A DNA stretch of 64,000 nucleotides from Plectrocnemia conspersa (GCA_009617715.1 VTFK01000191.1:868001-932000), one strand, 5' to 3'. Counted from the stretch's first letter, positions 14,301-27,942 are shown. Program-made: numbers and translations. Notes: generated from the letters alone by a model not told the origin.

Positions 14301-17300
14301 TTAAGTGGAATAATTAAAATAAAAGCGAAGCGGAATAAAATGCATCATTGTTCGCAGCTAGGTGCAATTTTCTTATCTATTATTCATTTTCACCTTCAGT
14401 TGGTGAAATGGTGCATAAAGCGCGAGGTAAAAGCTCAAATGAAAAACAATGGCTACATGGTTCAGCTAATAAATAATCTGATATACCCTGAAAGTCCATA
14501 AATTTTCACGTTTCGATAAAACCGATAACATGTACGGGCAACAAAAGAGCGCGGATAATTTTGATTGGAAATTTCTAGTATATATGCATGTATGTTTAAT
14601 AAATATGATATATAATATGCTACTACGTATGTTATTCTAATGAGTTATTAGAGCAATTCAAACTTATATATGTATATATATAAATTTTAGATAGCATATC
14701 TTCATATATATATATTCGTGAGATTTTCAAAAGCTAGGTGAATTAATCTAAAGTGATCGATCAAAATTTATTTTTATATATAAATTATATCCCCAAAATA
14801 CGATAGAATTGGAGGATTATTTGCAACCATTTAATTATTAAGTTATAAATTCATTGATTTATCTTGGTATGTACATATGTATGTACATACGTATATAAAA
14901 AAATAACTTGCTTGTGTTTTCCAAGAAAAATGTCGAAAAGGAATATTGATAAAACGTTGAAAGTATTTTCACCCCAAGGGAAAACGATTTTCATGACCGT
15001 TAAATTAATGGACAAATTTTTACCACATGAAAATATTTGAAATATTCAAAAAAGGTTTTTAACATTTTTTACATCAAAATTGCTGTCAAGTATGTCGTTA
15101 TTAATTTTTTTAACATTCAACATACGATTAGTAAATATTTTTGCTTTTGTACATGTAAATATCATTTATCTTTCCAAATTTATACCTGTTAAAATATCAA
15201 CAAAATATATTCATATAATTTAATTTAAAAAAAATATTGGTTAACTACATATTTATTCAAATTTTTAACCCAAATAAAATACATTAAATATTTAATGTTA
15301 CATATATTAAATAATTAAATTGAGAATATTTATAAACTTTTAATATTTATATATATATTAGTTAAATAATTTTGTAAAAACTTGTTTTAATTCGTATTAT
15401 ATGGACTTGGTTATATACACAAATTTAATTTAAAACTATAATAGTAGTAAATAAATTAAAATAATTTTGACTCATTATTGTGAAAGTATCTTAATACTTT
15501 CCGTTGATTTCATTACTATATATATATACATATATATGTCGCATTACTAAGTGTAATTAAAATAGAATAATTAGGAGAGATAGACAGTTAATCTTGTAAT
15601 TTTATTAGTAAATACCTATTTTAAATTTTAAAAATACGCTAGTTGTAATATTCTAAAAAGTTTGTAATACTGAAAAGATTTATGCGTATGAACTGATATT
15701 AAAAAAGTTATTGCTTACTTTTTTTTTTTATTAAAATAATAACAATTATTAAAAATTTAATTATATTATTTAAAATATATAAATATTAGATTTTATATAA
15801 AAAAAATCTGAAGAAATCATTTATTATCTGATTTATAAATTTATAATCTGAATAAAGATATATATTTTAATAAATGTATAGATTAAATAAAAATTAAATG
15901 TCTTTTGCAATTTAACGCCACGTCATAAAGTAAAGGTTAAATTATATTTTTAATTTAAGTAAATTTCCAGCGTAACGCGTTCTTACACGAGTAAAATTAA
16001 AAATTGTACGCTTCCACATAATATAATCAGAATATTATTTTAATTTTAATATAAAATACAAAATGTCTATGTATATATTTTAAAATATATAGATTAATAT
16101 GGTAATAGTTTTAAATGTTTATAACATCAAACGACATTAACTTTTTAGAAGGCAAATTTAATTAGCATTTTAACTGTTGGCTGGCACGAAATTAATAAAT
16201 GCTTTTACCCAAAACTTGAGCTAAATACGCTATTTGAACGCAGAATCCGACACACATATGGAATCGAGCGAAAATTTCACGGACTTTATCTATAATGAAA
16301 ATATTTAACAAAGAAAACTTTCTACGTGAGATATATATGTTACGTTGCACAGTCGCTAGCAACGCGACGTGTGCGCCAAATGGAAAATTTGCTACATAAA
16401 GAATATTATCGTCTAAATAAGTATACTATACACACACGTATACACATATACTAGTTGAATTCATTATATCTAGTATGGGTGCTGTCGACCTATTGAGATT
16501 GGGTTCGTGAAGAAAATATACGAGAAAGAGAGCGCTTGAAACTTCAAACGATTTAATTGGGGCTTTATTTTTTATACCTTAAAATTCACTTTGTATATTT
16601 TCTGCAAAGTAGTAAATTATTTGCACATTCTCACTATAAATAAAAATTGTAAAAATACATATTAATCTCTTGGAAAATAAACAAATTGATATTGCTAGCG
16701 TCCTTTTTACTTTTATATACTTGATGGCCTGATGTATATATGTAAATAGTATATATATAAAACTTCTACGGCATACATTTATTTTACAAACAGCTGTACA
16801 ATTTTAAGTTGATTGATTAGTTGTTAAAAGTTGTTTGAAATAGTCATCTTAGTGTGGTATTAAAATAGATCAAATTAAACAACGTGCTAGAAAAAGTTAT
16901 TTTTAGTAAAGACAGACTTTTAACGAGATAAACATATGTCAGGTAATAGTGCATTTTATTTTAAGTTGCACACAATTAGCTAAATATTTTAAACGTGGTC
17001 GAACAAACATAAAAACAATAACCACAAAGTGTCACGTAGCATTATTAAAATTCCCAATATTGCTTTATATGAGCAACGATTAAAAATATTAAAAATTGCT
17101 AATAATGATTTTCTTTAATTTTTTAAGGGTCTTCTCGGTTGTGTCAAAAATAAGTGGTAGTTCTGTGTAAGTTCCTGCCGGATGTGCATGAAGAAAGTGG
17201 TAAAAGTAATTAGGTACGGCATTATTCTAGTTTATACACCCTTGATGAAATAGGGCAAGTCTAACGATCCTTCCAGACCTCAATCCTCTGACCAATGTCA

Positions 17301-20300
17301 ATGATTGGGTAATGAACCAGACTATTTATTATTGTATATATTTTTTATACTCTTAGCCAAGTATAATACAATATATTCCAGTTCGCTAGAAATATTTTCC
17401 ACCGACCCTTGTCTTTGTTCAAGTATAGTTTACGATTTTTAGTGGTTACCATTAATTAACAACGCCCTGATGTGTATAATGATTTTATTGTCATACCGAC
17501 AAAAAATCTTGAGTTATCCAAGGGACACACATCTATAATTCGTATGACTCTTTTAGAAAATTATTACCAAGTATTTTTGACGTAACGATTATGGGTATTA
17601 GTGACATGTTTAAATATGTTTAATTATAATACTTTCGGTTTTATTAATCGATGTTAACAATTGATAATACCTGATACAACCACTATACTTTAAATTCAAT
17701 ATATCAATCAAAACAATAAAAACGTAGCGTTTCTTTACCAACAAAAAAAAGCAAAATAGATTATTTATTGGATATATTTTACACCTTAAAAATAGTGTTT
17801 TGCTTAATTAGCCCAATTAGTAATATAATATAAAAAAAATATTGCATTATAAAAATGTTCTTTTAATACCAAACATCATTTAATTAAAGGGATTATATTA
17901 TTATATGATTTGCTTAGCATTATTTTATTATTCATATCGAAATTCATGATTTTTTTCCTTTCTGTGTAGACGTAATTAGTTTCGCTAACAATAAAGCTTG
18001 TCAGTAACACATTTTCTACATAGCCACAATATCAAAATGGATACTTCTTATCTCTTAAAATTTGAAAATAAATGTATAGCTGATGGAAGTTAAAATTCTG
18101 AGCACGTCTACTAGGGATCACGATTAACTAACACTCGATAAACATAATTATTAAATGCTATTAAAACGTGTCAACTGGTGGGTAAACATTCTGGTCTAGT
18201 GACCCTAATAAAATTCCAGTTTTGATCAATTTCGGGTAAAATTGTTATGTCTTATCATCTGAATATTCTACAATGATTAAATTAAAATAATAATAAGAAA
18301 AAATTTTACTTAAGACTTGCTAACAAATACAATAACTGGGTAAACGTATCTTTGCCTAATGATAAAGCTTAAGCTCTTGTTATGCTATCAAAGAACATAT
18401 CTTGAGATTATTTAATGTCTCAAGAAAATCAACTGATTAAGTTTAAAAATAGCACACGTTAAAAATTGACAAACATATTAATAAAAAGCATATTCATTGA
18501 CTGGTTAAAGCTATGTACAAAAAAATAGCAATGTAACAGTCAAGCCACTGAATAACAATACTGGGACTTGAAGCACCTTCACTTTGAATAAGAGAAGATA
18601 GATGCGTAAGAATACACCAAGAAACATGATAATAACAAAATATAATGAGAAAAACGCCCAACCATTTCCAAGACAGACATAACCCCTAAAACAGCAGAAA
18701 TAATAATCCAATGACTTATGTTACATTAAGAAGAGTGCAAAACGAAATTTATATGAATATCAGTAAATAGAAAGAGCTTGTATTATATAATTTTATCGCT
18801 AAGAAAGTTTTAAAAGAACTTTCTCTAAAAAACATTAATAAAGTTGTTTGTTCGTGCAACGCTGTCTTAAGGATGTAGTATGTGCATAAGCAATAAAAGA
18901 TAGGTAAAATGATTATGATATTAAAAACCTGAAAAACCGACAGTAAATATCATCTCATAACAGCACAATAGTAAACTTGAGCCGCGTAGCTTTTGTTTTG
19001 TTCATCCACTTATCCAAAAAAATCTCCAAAAATAATGTGCACATAATCTTGCAACATATGTTTTCACAATATACAATAGTTATCTATCATAGTCATAGGT
19101 TTTAAACGCGATAATCAAAATAATAGATAAACAGATTTTTTGTTGTAATTACACAAAACGTCTTTTGACTCTCACCTAAACCCTCATGTTTATTTTTTAT
19201 AAATCTAAAGTTTTTTTGCTTATTAATTATTATGTAGAGAGTTGACAACTTTAACTTTTAAACAACTCAAATTTACACCCATAATAAAAAGACCAGCTGA
19301 TGTGCCTAGAAGTGGGATTTAAAACTGATACTTTACCTGCTATGATATCCAGCAATACTGTGCATAAAAAAAATTCGAATGTGCTCAATTAAAGATTTCT
19401 CTCGCATACAGATTAAATTATTGGTGACTATCAATATAGATCTATGAGTATAAAGGATACAATACGCTCTGCAACAGATTATTGAGAAGGCGTACAAGTT
19501 CAACATCAATACATAGCATATATTGTAGTTGGCATCATGCATAAAAAAAACTTACAAATTAATTATGGATCACACATTACTTAGACCCATGTAAAATTTG
19601 TTGTCATTATATTTTTATTAATTAGTAATCAATAAAACATTTCAACGAGTAGTCATGATTAAATCCACCGATGACTGCTTAATCTTTGAACATTTTGTAA
19701 TAAAAAAATTCGTATATCGAAATTTTAATTAACTGTTAATAAATCGTAATCGATCTTTCAATATACACTAAAGTAAGCAAATATTATTAAAATTATAACA
19801 ACAGTTCATATTAAAAATAAATTTTGCATTAGCTTTGAACAGGAAATTACCCTCATTCGTTGTTCTCTCAAACGATATATTTCAAAATTCAATTTCGCCA
19901 CGGTCCACTTTGAATTCTCGCTCTGATGCCATTTAAGTATTCACGAATGCCGCTCAGCTTCCCAGCTATATCACCTTCCATTTCCATATCATTCGAATTT
20001 TCCACCACCTAAGAATTTTTCATTATATCGTAATCCTAGACGTACATACTTACGAACCCGTATGCACGTATACGGGATGTACTTGATAACGTATCTACCA
20101 GAGTCAAGGCAATCTAGGAAGAGAAATGGCATAGAACGGGTAAAGCTCGCGTTGAAAATTGTAGTCAAGGCCGGGATGAAACGATTTTCATTTAATAGTT
20201 TACAGTAACTTATGGCAAAATACACCAATAAAAATATATTATACATCTATCTAGTCTCTTCTCTTTTCTCGTAGAGATTTATGTATCATTTAATATGTAT

Positions 20301-20335
20301 ATAAATATATATATATATAAGAATTAAACGTACAT
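11356..20335. other. A+T-rich intron-like DNA with several G+C-richer islands
   Basis: No gene could be supported. A short (AT)n run is at about 12052-12070. Segments with lower A+T than the surroundings lie at about 12900-13230, 14040-14560, 16330-16380, 17100-17320 and 19860-20200. They carry stops in all frames and no recognisable protein, so if functional they would be non-coding (regulatory). Small hairpins include TTTCACC/GGTGAAA with a 7-nt loop at 14388-14408 and CCCGTAT/ATACGGG at 20057-20076. A minus-strand stretch near 19262-19340 weakly resembles a tRNA-derived SINE head (A-box-like then B-box-like). Confidence 0.4.
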
Positions 20336-20448
20336 TTCTATATTTCGACTGTGATGCTCCAGCCATGATCACGAATTTTTACGAATTTTATGAATAGGCT
20401 ACGAAAAATTTGTATCCATGGCTGGAGCATCACAGCTGAAATATAGAA
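20336..20448. repeat. Palindromic element with 32-bp arms
   Basis: The left arm (20336-20367, containing CTGTGATGCTCCAGCCATG) and right arm (20417-20448, containing CATGGCTGGAGCATCACAG) are reverse complements with two mismatches. A 49-nt centre separates them. The arms are far more G+C-rich than the flanks, and a short AT run lies just upstream (about 20305-20320). A second, one-armed copy is at 11227-11258, also next to AT runs, so this is a dispersed repeat and not a one-off hairpin. No target duplication is obvious. The superfamily is not recognised. Confidence 0.7.
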
Positions 20449-23156
20449 TCCGAAATTTCAATAATAATAATACTGGCGAACCTCTAAAAACCATGTACAT
20501 TATTTTTATTGCATTGGATATTTCGTTTTATTTCTTTGAACAATTTATGCTTCTGTACTTATTTGTATCTCTATTTATATATTTTTTTAAGATTGAATAT
20601 TGTTGTCACTGTAATTATTAATTCAAAAGTTGAGATTTATATTCCTTTTTAACAAAAAAAATAAAAATAAAATTGTGAAATTTTTTTTAAAATCTTGATT
20701 TTCAAGTTTACGATTTATAGATGCATAAACAAATTATTAATTTAATTGTGAATTTTACGATCAATGGAGAAGATTTTTTTACTATTTATTCGCTAATTAC
20801 TGAAGATAATTTATATTTTAATAATCGCAAATACAAAAATATATATTTTAACGATCGCAGAGTAATTTACAAAATGTTAGCGAAATATTTAATAAAAATA
20901 AAAAAAAATAGATTGCGGTAGGAAAAATAATATATTACATAATTAATTTGAAATATTATCAATATTATTTAAATATCTATTTTGCATTGAATTACACACA
21001 AATCAAATTGTAGCTGAAATTTATCAAGTCGCGAAAATCTAATATTGTTTTTAAGTTTTTCGGGCAAAACCTAAATTAAAGTTAAATTTCAAACAATAAA
21101 AAGTAAAATAATTTAGATCAAAAGTAAATACTTAAAATACGTTTTTATAACTAAATAATTTTTTTTTAAATAACCAACTATATGTTTAAAGAAATGTATG
21201 CAAGATGATGGTAAAAGTTTTCGGCGTTTCAACCCATCCATTTAGAAAATTGCTTTCGAACTCTATATTAGTATTTAAGGAAACCTACTAACAACATTGA
21301 ATTGATCTTTCAGTTTCATTCGAAATACAAAGATTATTAGAAAAGTGTTTTGAAACCTCGGGTCTTGAACCCAAACCCATAATAATACTGATCCCACTAG
21401 TTAACTGTTACTATATTGATAGGATGATACCATATGAAAGAATGCTTTTAAGCATAAAGCTCGTTTTTAATAATATATTGCTAACAAGCATTTGTATTTT
21501 ATACAATGAAATTCAATCATACGAATAATTTTAATATAATACCCATAACTAAACTTATTGATTAAAATATTACAAATTTCAAATTATCAGCTACAAAATA
21601 TTTTTTCAAACGCGATAAAAAATACCTCACTAAAATTTCCTTCTCCTGGGAAACTTGCAGTAAGTGCTTCATAAATCCTGTCAGCTCAAAACCACTTGAT
21701 CTCTAATAAACTTTTAATTGAATTTCAAGTACAAGGATAACACATTCGCTCCTCATATTAATCAAAATTCATAATATGCATTTGAATATTTCATAAATTA
21801 TATATAATTCAAGAAACGAGATATAATATATCATATTCGAATATTAAATTGTATCGTATCTTTCATAAATATGTGACTCGTATTAAAGACTGTTTAACTA
21901 TTCAACAATTTCGAATATCGATTTTGTCTATAAGCACGTATATATATATCTGAATTGGGTCAAAGCTTTACGTCGATTGATATATAAGGATAATCTACAT
22001 ATTATTAAACTGTGAAATTATTTTCTCAAGATGTCCTTGATGTATTTTTTGTAATACAGTTATTAAATATATATGCGTGTGGGTGTATGATGCTAAAAAC
22101 CTTATAAAAGATTTTAATAATGTGAATAATCAATAGCTACACCTTGACACGACTTCCCAGAGGTAAATTTGGTCCTATCTTGAGGATTTCGTACACGCCA
22201 GGAAGTGGTTAATTAAATGCCTTAAAGCAATTGTATTGAATAGTCGACATTTCGAAATTATACATTGAGTTACAAAATGTTTGAATATTACTATTAATTT
22301 TATCTATTTTTAATATAACTTTAAAACATTTTATTTAATTTATAATATGTTCCAGAGTATGTAGTATATTTATGGTGATCCAATAAGAAGTTAACATCGC
22401 TTGGAATCCATTCAATTTGTGCAAGAAAATTGTCATTCAGTTGGCTGATTTTGATTGTTTTATTATCTTACACATTGTTTTTGCCATGTATTAGATTTTA
22501 TTAACAATTTTATTATGCTGCTTAATTTATTTAAATACTTTTTAGTACATTTATATGTTATATAAATCAATAGCAGCATACAAAATTGAGCTATAAACCA
22601 AATTTAGTAGTAATTTACTAGATTTTGATATCTTATTTAATGGATATTGATACATGTACTTAATGTATTCATCTTCCTGGTATTTTGATTATTTAAGGCT
22701 CTATTTTGTATCATCATTCATTCGAAATGTGACAGTACTCTAAGCTAAAACATAACACATGACTTGTAGCACTTATCATAATACATTATAAAATATGTCT
22801 TTAATAATTATATGAGTATTACTATTATTTTGTATTTTATCACATCTATGTTCACATTATTAATTGTTAGATTAGGGTAAAATATTATTTTCATTTATTC
22901 ATTAAGCAAAAGTAGCACACAACTGGATATGTTTCCTACATAATTTTTTACTGTATTATTTTAATAAGTCATTTAACGTGTACAGGCTATATTATTATTT
23001 TATAGTAGTATTTCACAAAAGTCAAAGAAATTGTCACATAAGTTCCTACTCCAAAAATTTCAGTACCGCTCAAAAAATTAATAGCAGAATTCCGTTAGTC
23101 TCTAGTTAAACGTTTCTAAATAGATATCCAAATTATATTTCTACTATAATATACTT
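20449..23156. other. A+T-rich intron-like DNA, no gene seen
   Basis: Open frames at 20418-20621 and 20721-20921 are low-complexity Asn/Ile/Lys/Phe-rich translations of A+T-rich DNA and are not believable genes. A tRNA-like T-arm on the minus strand at 21358-21374 is listed separately. Confidence 0.45.
21356..21410 (-). repeat. tRNA-like (possible SINE head) remnant
   Basis: Read on the minus strand, 21374-21358 forms a T-arm-like hairpin: stem TTGGG/CCCGA with one wobble pair and the canonical 7-nt loop TTCAAGA. Upstream on the same strand is AACTAGTGGGATCAG, in the position of an A box. The context resembles the feature at 35232-35292 (AGTGGG, then GGGTTTG or GGGTTCA). No full cloverleaf can be drawn, so this is a decayed tRNA-derived SINE at best and not a functional tRNA. 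Confidence 0.3.
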
Positions 23157-23215
23157 CAGAGGTGCTCAAAATGTAGCCCGTGGAGCCATTTGCCTGTCAC
23201 TTTAATTAAAGCAAG
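23157..23215 (+). mobile_element. Possible hAT-type element end, single terminus only
   Basis: The sequence from 23157 starts CAGAGGTGCTCAAA and continues with TAGCCCGTGGAGCC, a pattern common at hAT transposon and MITE ends. No matching complementary terminus or 8-bp target duplication was found in the next kilobase, so this is a truncated relic or a chance match. Confidence 0.3.
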
Positions 23216-23840
23216 TTTTAACATGTGTCAATTATTCGCATAACAAATTTTTGAATATATAAATATTTACTGTTATTAGATTAACTATTGTATATGTACA
23301 TACTATTATATAGACTTTATTTGTTTTTAAGCACAATTTTGAGTTTTATTAAAAATATTATGACGCAAGATCGCTTATAATATTTAAAAAAATATATGGA
23401 TATTAAAATGTAAGCTAGAAAGATTAATATTTTGAAAATTTAAATAGACAAAAAACTTTACTACTTTATTTTTGGATCAAAGTTACAGGACTTTTACTCA
23501 AATAGAAAAAATTATATGATTATTAAAATATCTGGATTCTTATATTTCTCATTACAAACACTTCAAAATTTATCATTTAAAAATTAACATACATTAAAAA
23601 AACTGCAATAAATTAACACTTGAATTTTCTTTAAAAAACAATTTTAAATTCTGTGTGGCATTAAATTCTTCAGATTTTTATTTCATGGAAATAGCAGTTT
23701 ATTAAAAATTATATAGAGCAATTAGCCAACAGCAATTTTATTTAAGAAAATATGGGAATCTATAAATTTCAGTACCTTATTTCTTGCTGTTTTTTGAAGA
23801 ATATTTATATAAAATACATATAGTTACTTCATAGTACGCA

Positions 23841-24014
23841 TCAGGGGCGTACGGTGAAATACATTCCCCTTCGCTCGCTCGGGTGTTAAGTGACGAGAGT
23901 GAGTGAGAAGAAGTGGGCGTGCGAAACGCATGTAACGCACGCCCTTATCTCTCACTCACTCTCGTCACTTTAAACGCGAACGAGCGAAAGGGAATGTATC
24001 TCACTATACGCGCC
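23841..24014. mobile_element. Foldback MITE (hAT-like), copy 1, flanked by 8-bp direct repeat
   Basis: The element is almost entirely self-complementary. A perfect 21-bp stem pairs 23888-23908 with 23950-23970 (TCTCACTCACTCTCGTCACT), and a 9-bp inner stem pairs GGGCGTGCG (23915-23923) with CGCACGCCC (23936-23944). The outer termini, GGGGCGTACGGTGA on the left and the complement of GGCGCGTATAGTGA on the right, pair imperfectly. The 8-bp sequence AGTACGCA occurs immediately on both sides (23833-23840 and 24015-24022), as expected for a target-site duplication. An 8-bp duplication plus a CAGGGG-type end points to the hAT superfamily. There is no coding capacity. A second copy lies at 28996-29140. 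Confidence 0.8.
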
Positions 24015-24022
24015 AGTACGCA

Positions 24023-26639
24023 CTACTTTAATACACGTTTGTAGTTGGACTCAAGAAGTTCATAAACGCTGTTCCTTTAGATGCAAAATATCGACATTGT
24101 AAAAATAAATTTGTAATAAATAACAGTAGAAGCATATATTTTTGTACTTCTAAATATGACTATTTTAAACCCATGCTGTTATGACTGTAGCTATTATTAA
24201 TAAGTAAAAAAATTAGTTCGATTTTTAGTAACTTCGCATCTTTGCTTTTCTAATATCTTGTAATCAATCAAAATTATGCAATTTAAATTGATATTTGATA
24301 TTTTTTTAAAGTGAGAAGCTTTTGTAAACATTAAAACGACGAGCATATTTTACTGAGAATAAAGCAATGAAGCAAATTAAATCAGCGTGTAATTTTATAT
24401 ACATCTTGAGTTACATTATCTTTGTTATAACAGCATGCAAAATTATTTTTATTCTGAAAAAATATTATTATTCGATTTATTTAGTTCTCGTATCCAAATA
24501 TGTATTTAATAATACACTGACACAAAGTTAGTAAAATGTATATAGGCTTGTTTACTTATATAAAAATTTTATATTCTCAGAATTTTAAATTCTAAACAAG
24601 AAAAGTTGTATTCTGAAACTACGGTTTACGTAAAAATATAATATCTAGAATGTGTACAAGTAATATTATCACACCTTTGGTGTTGTTTTTCAAGAAAATT
24701 AATTAATATTAAAATACAATAATTACAAAAGCAACGTATCATCTCATGCATGTTAATTTCTAAAGGTAGTTGGATGACAGCAAATAATGTTTTGTGCGAT
24801 AAACATGATTTATTACATGAGCTACCTTTGAAAATGTTATTAATGCGAAGCTCAGAGAGCGCATTCAGATTTCCCAGTCTTGCATAACGACGTAATATCT
24901 ATTGTCACTTAGCGAGTAGATGTACAGTACAATATACTGCAACATAATATTGAAAAAAGGTTAATACCTTACTGCCCATTCCCAATACTAATTCTTTATA
25001 ATATTTTATTTCAATTTAATACGATAGATTCTTCTCTGTAATTAAGTTTCCAATTAAACACACGTAAATTAACAACAATGTGGTAATTCGCACACGATAA
25101 TCAAAGGTTCTAAACTCTGACTGATTAATTATTCAGATTCATTCACGGCACAACAAAGGGATTGAATTTAAGTATCGAATAAATTTACACTTTCCACACA
25201 TGCGCCTGATTTATGGGTTTCTGTCTGTATCTTATTATTTTGCTGCATAGCACTGGCGATTTTTTTTTACAGTACACGTCCATTTCACGGTTATAAATCT
25301 CATATGATACGAGTACGTTAAAATCGTAAAGCAGTACATGCGCTGAATATTTATATTATGGTCGTCATGAAACTTGATTTGAAAAATACTGCTTTATCTT
25401 TTCTCTATTCGGGTTAAATTCTAACTATCTATCTTTTACCCAATAGCTATATTATTATGCATCTTTCTTCATTTTATTGAATTTTCCATAAAATATAAAC
25501 TATCATATTAGATTACTTAAGCCATTTTAGACACATCTGCATATAATGATTATTTATGCTTGAATGGATTATATTATTGTATTGAATGTGAATTGTTCAC
25601 AAGAAATCATAAATTTTAAAAAATAATAAATTTGCTATAAATAATAAAAAGTACAAATACCACATCTTGATACATACCGTGCATACCATATTGATTTTCG
25701 GCAAGAATACGACAGCCTAGTCATATATTGATTGTGGTACTCATTATTGTACATGGGTATACTACAATACCACAAATATCCTGTATGTCCTCGACTTGGT
25801 TAACAAAAGTTATATCCAGAGGCGAGTATTTTAACAATTTCAAAGGGAGCGTGACAAGGAGATTTTGTATAATAATGAGTCGGGGAATCGAATCCTTTGA
25901 GAGTACAACCATGGAATGTCTTGTCGATTTTATTTATTATCTCCTTGAAAATATTGAAAAAATCGGCTTAATTGAGAATATCAATACATAAAGAAATGTG
26001 GAACTCAATTCACACATTTGTCTCTATAGTAGATTATTTTATTGCTACCTATATTTATTACTGCAATTATGACAATATATAAAAGACGAAAAATAAGCCA
26101 TCAAATATCTAATTGAGTTTTTTCTTGAATCCCGCGTGTGTTTTACCACGGCACCAACTAACCATCAATATTGGCTTTTAAACTCTATTGTTTTGCTTAA
26201 TAATTTGAATTTACTAAAACTCTGTAATGGAACACAAGTCAGTTGTATAGACTTGGAATATATGTATATATGTGATAGATGTAAAGTTAGTATATATTGG
26301 TACATTGAGAGCAGCCTATTTTACGAAAGCATTTCCAATGTAAGTGAGGTATTAACAGCTTCGCGATAGGTTTAAGAAAAGGGTTCTGAGAAGGATCTTT
26401 AGACAAGTCCTGAGGGGTAAAATAAAATAAATAATGTGCAAAAAGATATCACTTGCTCGAAATATAGAAAAGAGAAAACTGATTTACAAATTAGAACAGG
26501 TTTATTCAATCTAAAATTATAAAATTAAATAGTATTGCTTCTTATGAGATTAAAAAATATTATCTATAATTATAGAATAGAACATTTTGTGAATAGGATT
26601 GTGTGAAGCAAATTATACGGTTGTGAATTTATCCGAAAT
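24023..26639. other. A+T-rich intron-like DNA, no gene seen
   Basis: Overlapping open frames on both strands at about 25721-25991, and one at 26136-26369, sit in slightly less A+T-rich DNA. They have no recognisable domain, and the + frame at 25728 lacks an ATG at its start. I do not call them genes. Confidence 0.4.
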
Positions 26640-26812
26640 CTGACGAGTGAGAGACCCTTCGGCCTTGACGGAACAATTGGTCAACCAGAATGTGAGTATT
26701 TGAAAACGATAACCGGTACCGTTTTCAAAGGGGCTTACACCCGTCGTCAAAAATTATCCCTGCGAAAGAGCGGCTCTCAAAAGGGATAAAGGCGGCGAAG
26801 CATAGTGATGTA
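26640..26812. other. G+C-richer block with nested inverted repeats, unidentified
   Basis: This block stands out in composition from its flanks. It holds an imperfect palindrome at 26702-26726 (GAAAACG and CGTTTTC arms around a CCGG centre). It also holds a nested hairpin at 26754-26789: outer stem TTATCCC (26754-26760) with GGGATAA (26783-26789), and inner GAGC-G-GCTC at 26768-26776. The structure suggests a relic transposon terminus or a structured transcript. Neither can be named from the sequence. Confidence 0.35.
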
Positions 26813-27168
26813 AAACTCCAAAAAAATACGTTTTTTTTTCAACGGATTTGTTTTGAGGAAAATTAATATATTTCACGGTATTTAATCATACAATTTGTTA
26901 TTTTTAAAAAGTGTTTTTATAATAATTTATATCCGTAAGTAGCACTACAATATGGCAAAAGCAGAAAGTAAAATTAATTAATTTTACCCAAAAACTAACA
27001 CCGCAGCCTTGGCAGAATATAACATATAAATATTTATTCAACTTTTGGTTAATGTATACTAATTTTATGGTATATTTGTTAATAAAACAAATAAATAAAT
27101 ATACAGCACATTATTAAAATAATAAACGAAAATATGGTACCTAGATATTAAATCTAACGTGACATTAA

Positions 27169-27558
27169 TATGCTATTTATGAAATTTCATCAATTATCAA
27201 AGCACCGGATTTAAATGTGCGCACATGGATATTTACAAATGATAATTTGACTCACTCAATAGCATGTTGGGGAAATGAAATTGGGCGTGAGTCTATGAGT
27301 GTGACAGCCTGGACGCAACATTTACCGCTCTTTATAATGAAATGTACAGTGTGCTCGACCAATGTTTTCTTAGGAAATAAAACCACATGGTCGATAGGGC
27401 ACACTAAAAATGGTTATCCAGTGACAGTATTACAATACATACAAAAAGTATGTCTTTCACAAGTTTTGAAAAGTATTAAGAAGCCTACCTGCTTCAACAA
27501 AATTTGGAAGCTTGCGTTCTTGCGTTGCGAAAGTAGAGATTTTAAAGATTCATCGTAA
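27169..27558 (+). other. Unrecognised open reading frame in balanced-composition DNA
   Basis: A stop-free frame of about 130 codons lies in DNA clearly less A+T-rich than the surroundings. It contains a CTVC pair and a mixed, protein-like residue composition (Trp, Cys, His, Gly well represented). There is no ATG near its start; the first in-frame ATG comes well inside. It ends just before the LTR element at 27581. It could be a fragment of a decayed transposon or host exon, or chance. No family is recognised. Confidence 0.2.
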
Positions 27559-27580
27559 TAGAAAATTTTACCTTTATCAC

Positions 27581-27942
27581 TGTGGGGGTCGTGTTGTCTG
27601 GTGCTGGAGCTCGTGCTCACGTCGGGTTGTCACCAGTTTGGGGGTCGTCGTGATGGAGCTCGGTGTTGCAGTGGCGTAGCCCTACGGGTGCGTGACGGCG
27701 CCGGGTGCTTCCTGGGCCGCGTGGTCGGCGGCGGCGACTGTCAGCGGCGACGGTGGCTGACGATGGCGGCACATGGTCGGGGCTGCGGCAAGTAGTCGGC
27801 GGAAGCGGCGAGGGCGTGAGGTCGGGGCTGAGCCAGTAGTCGAGTCTCGTAATGTAATCGGGCGACTCCCTCCGGAGTTTCTGTCCCGTCTATTTATATA
27901 CCGAACGGGAATATTAATAATTTATTGTTATCTGTCGCCACA
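27581..27942 (-). repeat. Complete 3' LTR, 362 bp
   Basis: On the minus strand it starts TGTGGCGACAG (27942-27932) and ends CCCCCACA (27588-27581), giving 5-bp terminal inverted repeats TGTGG/CCACA. A TATA-box-like TATATAAATAG lies about 40 bases in (plus-strand 27890-27900), as expected for an LTR promoter. The 128 bp at its 3' end (27581-27708) recur at 28536-28663 with two differences. The LTR also contains an extra copy of the primer-binding-site motif at 27618-27635. Confidence 0.72.

Noticed and set aside
25721..25991. Overlapping open frames on both strands
   Set aside because: No recognised domain, no ATG at the start of the + frame and no splice context. They could not be separated from chance.
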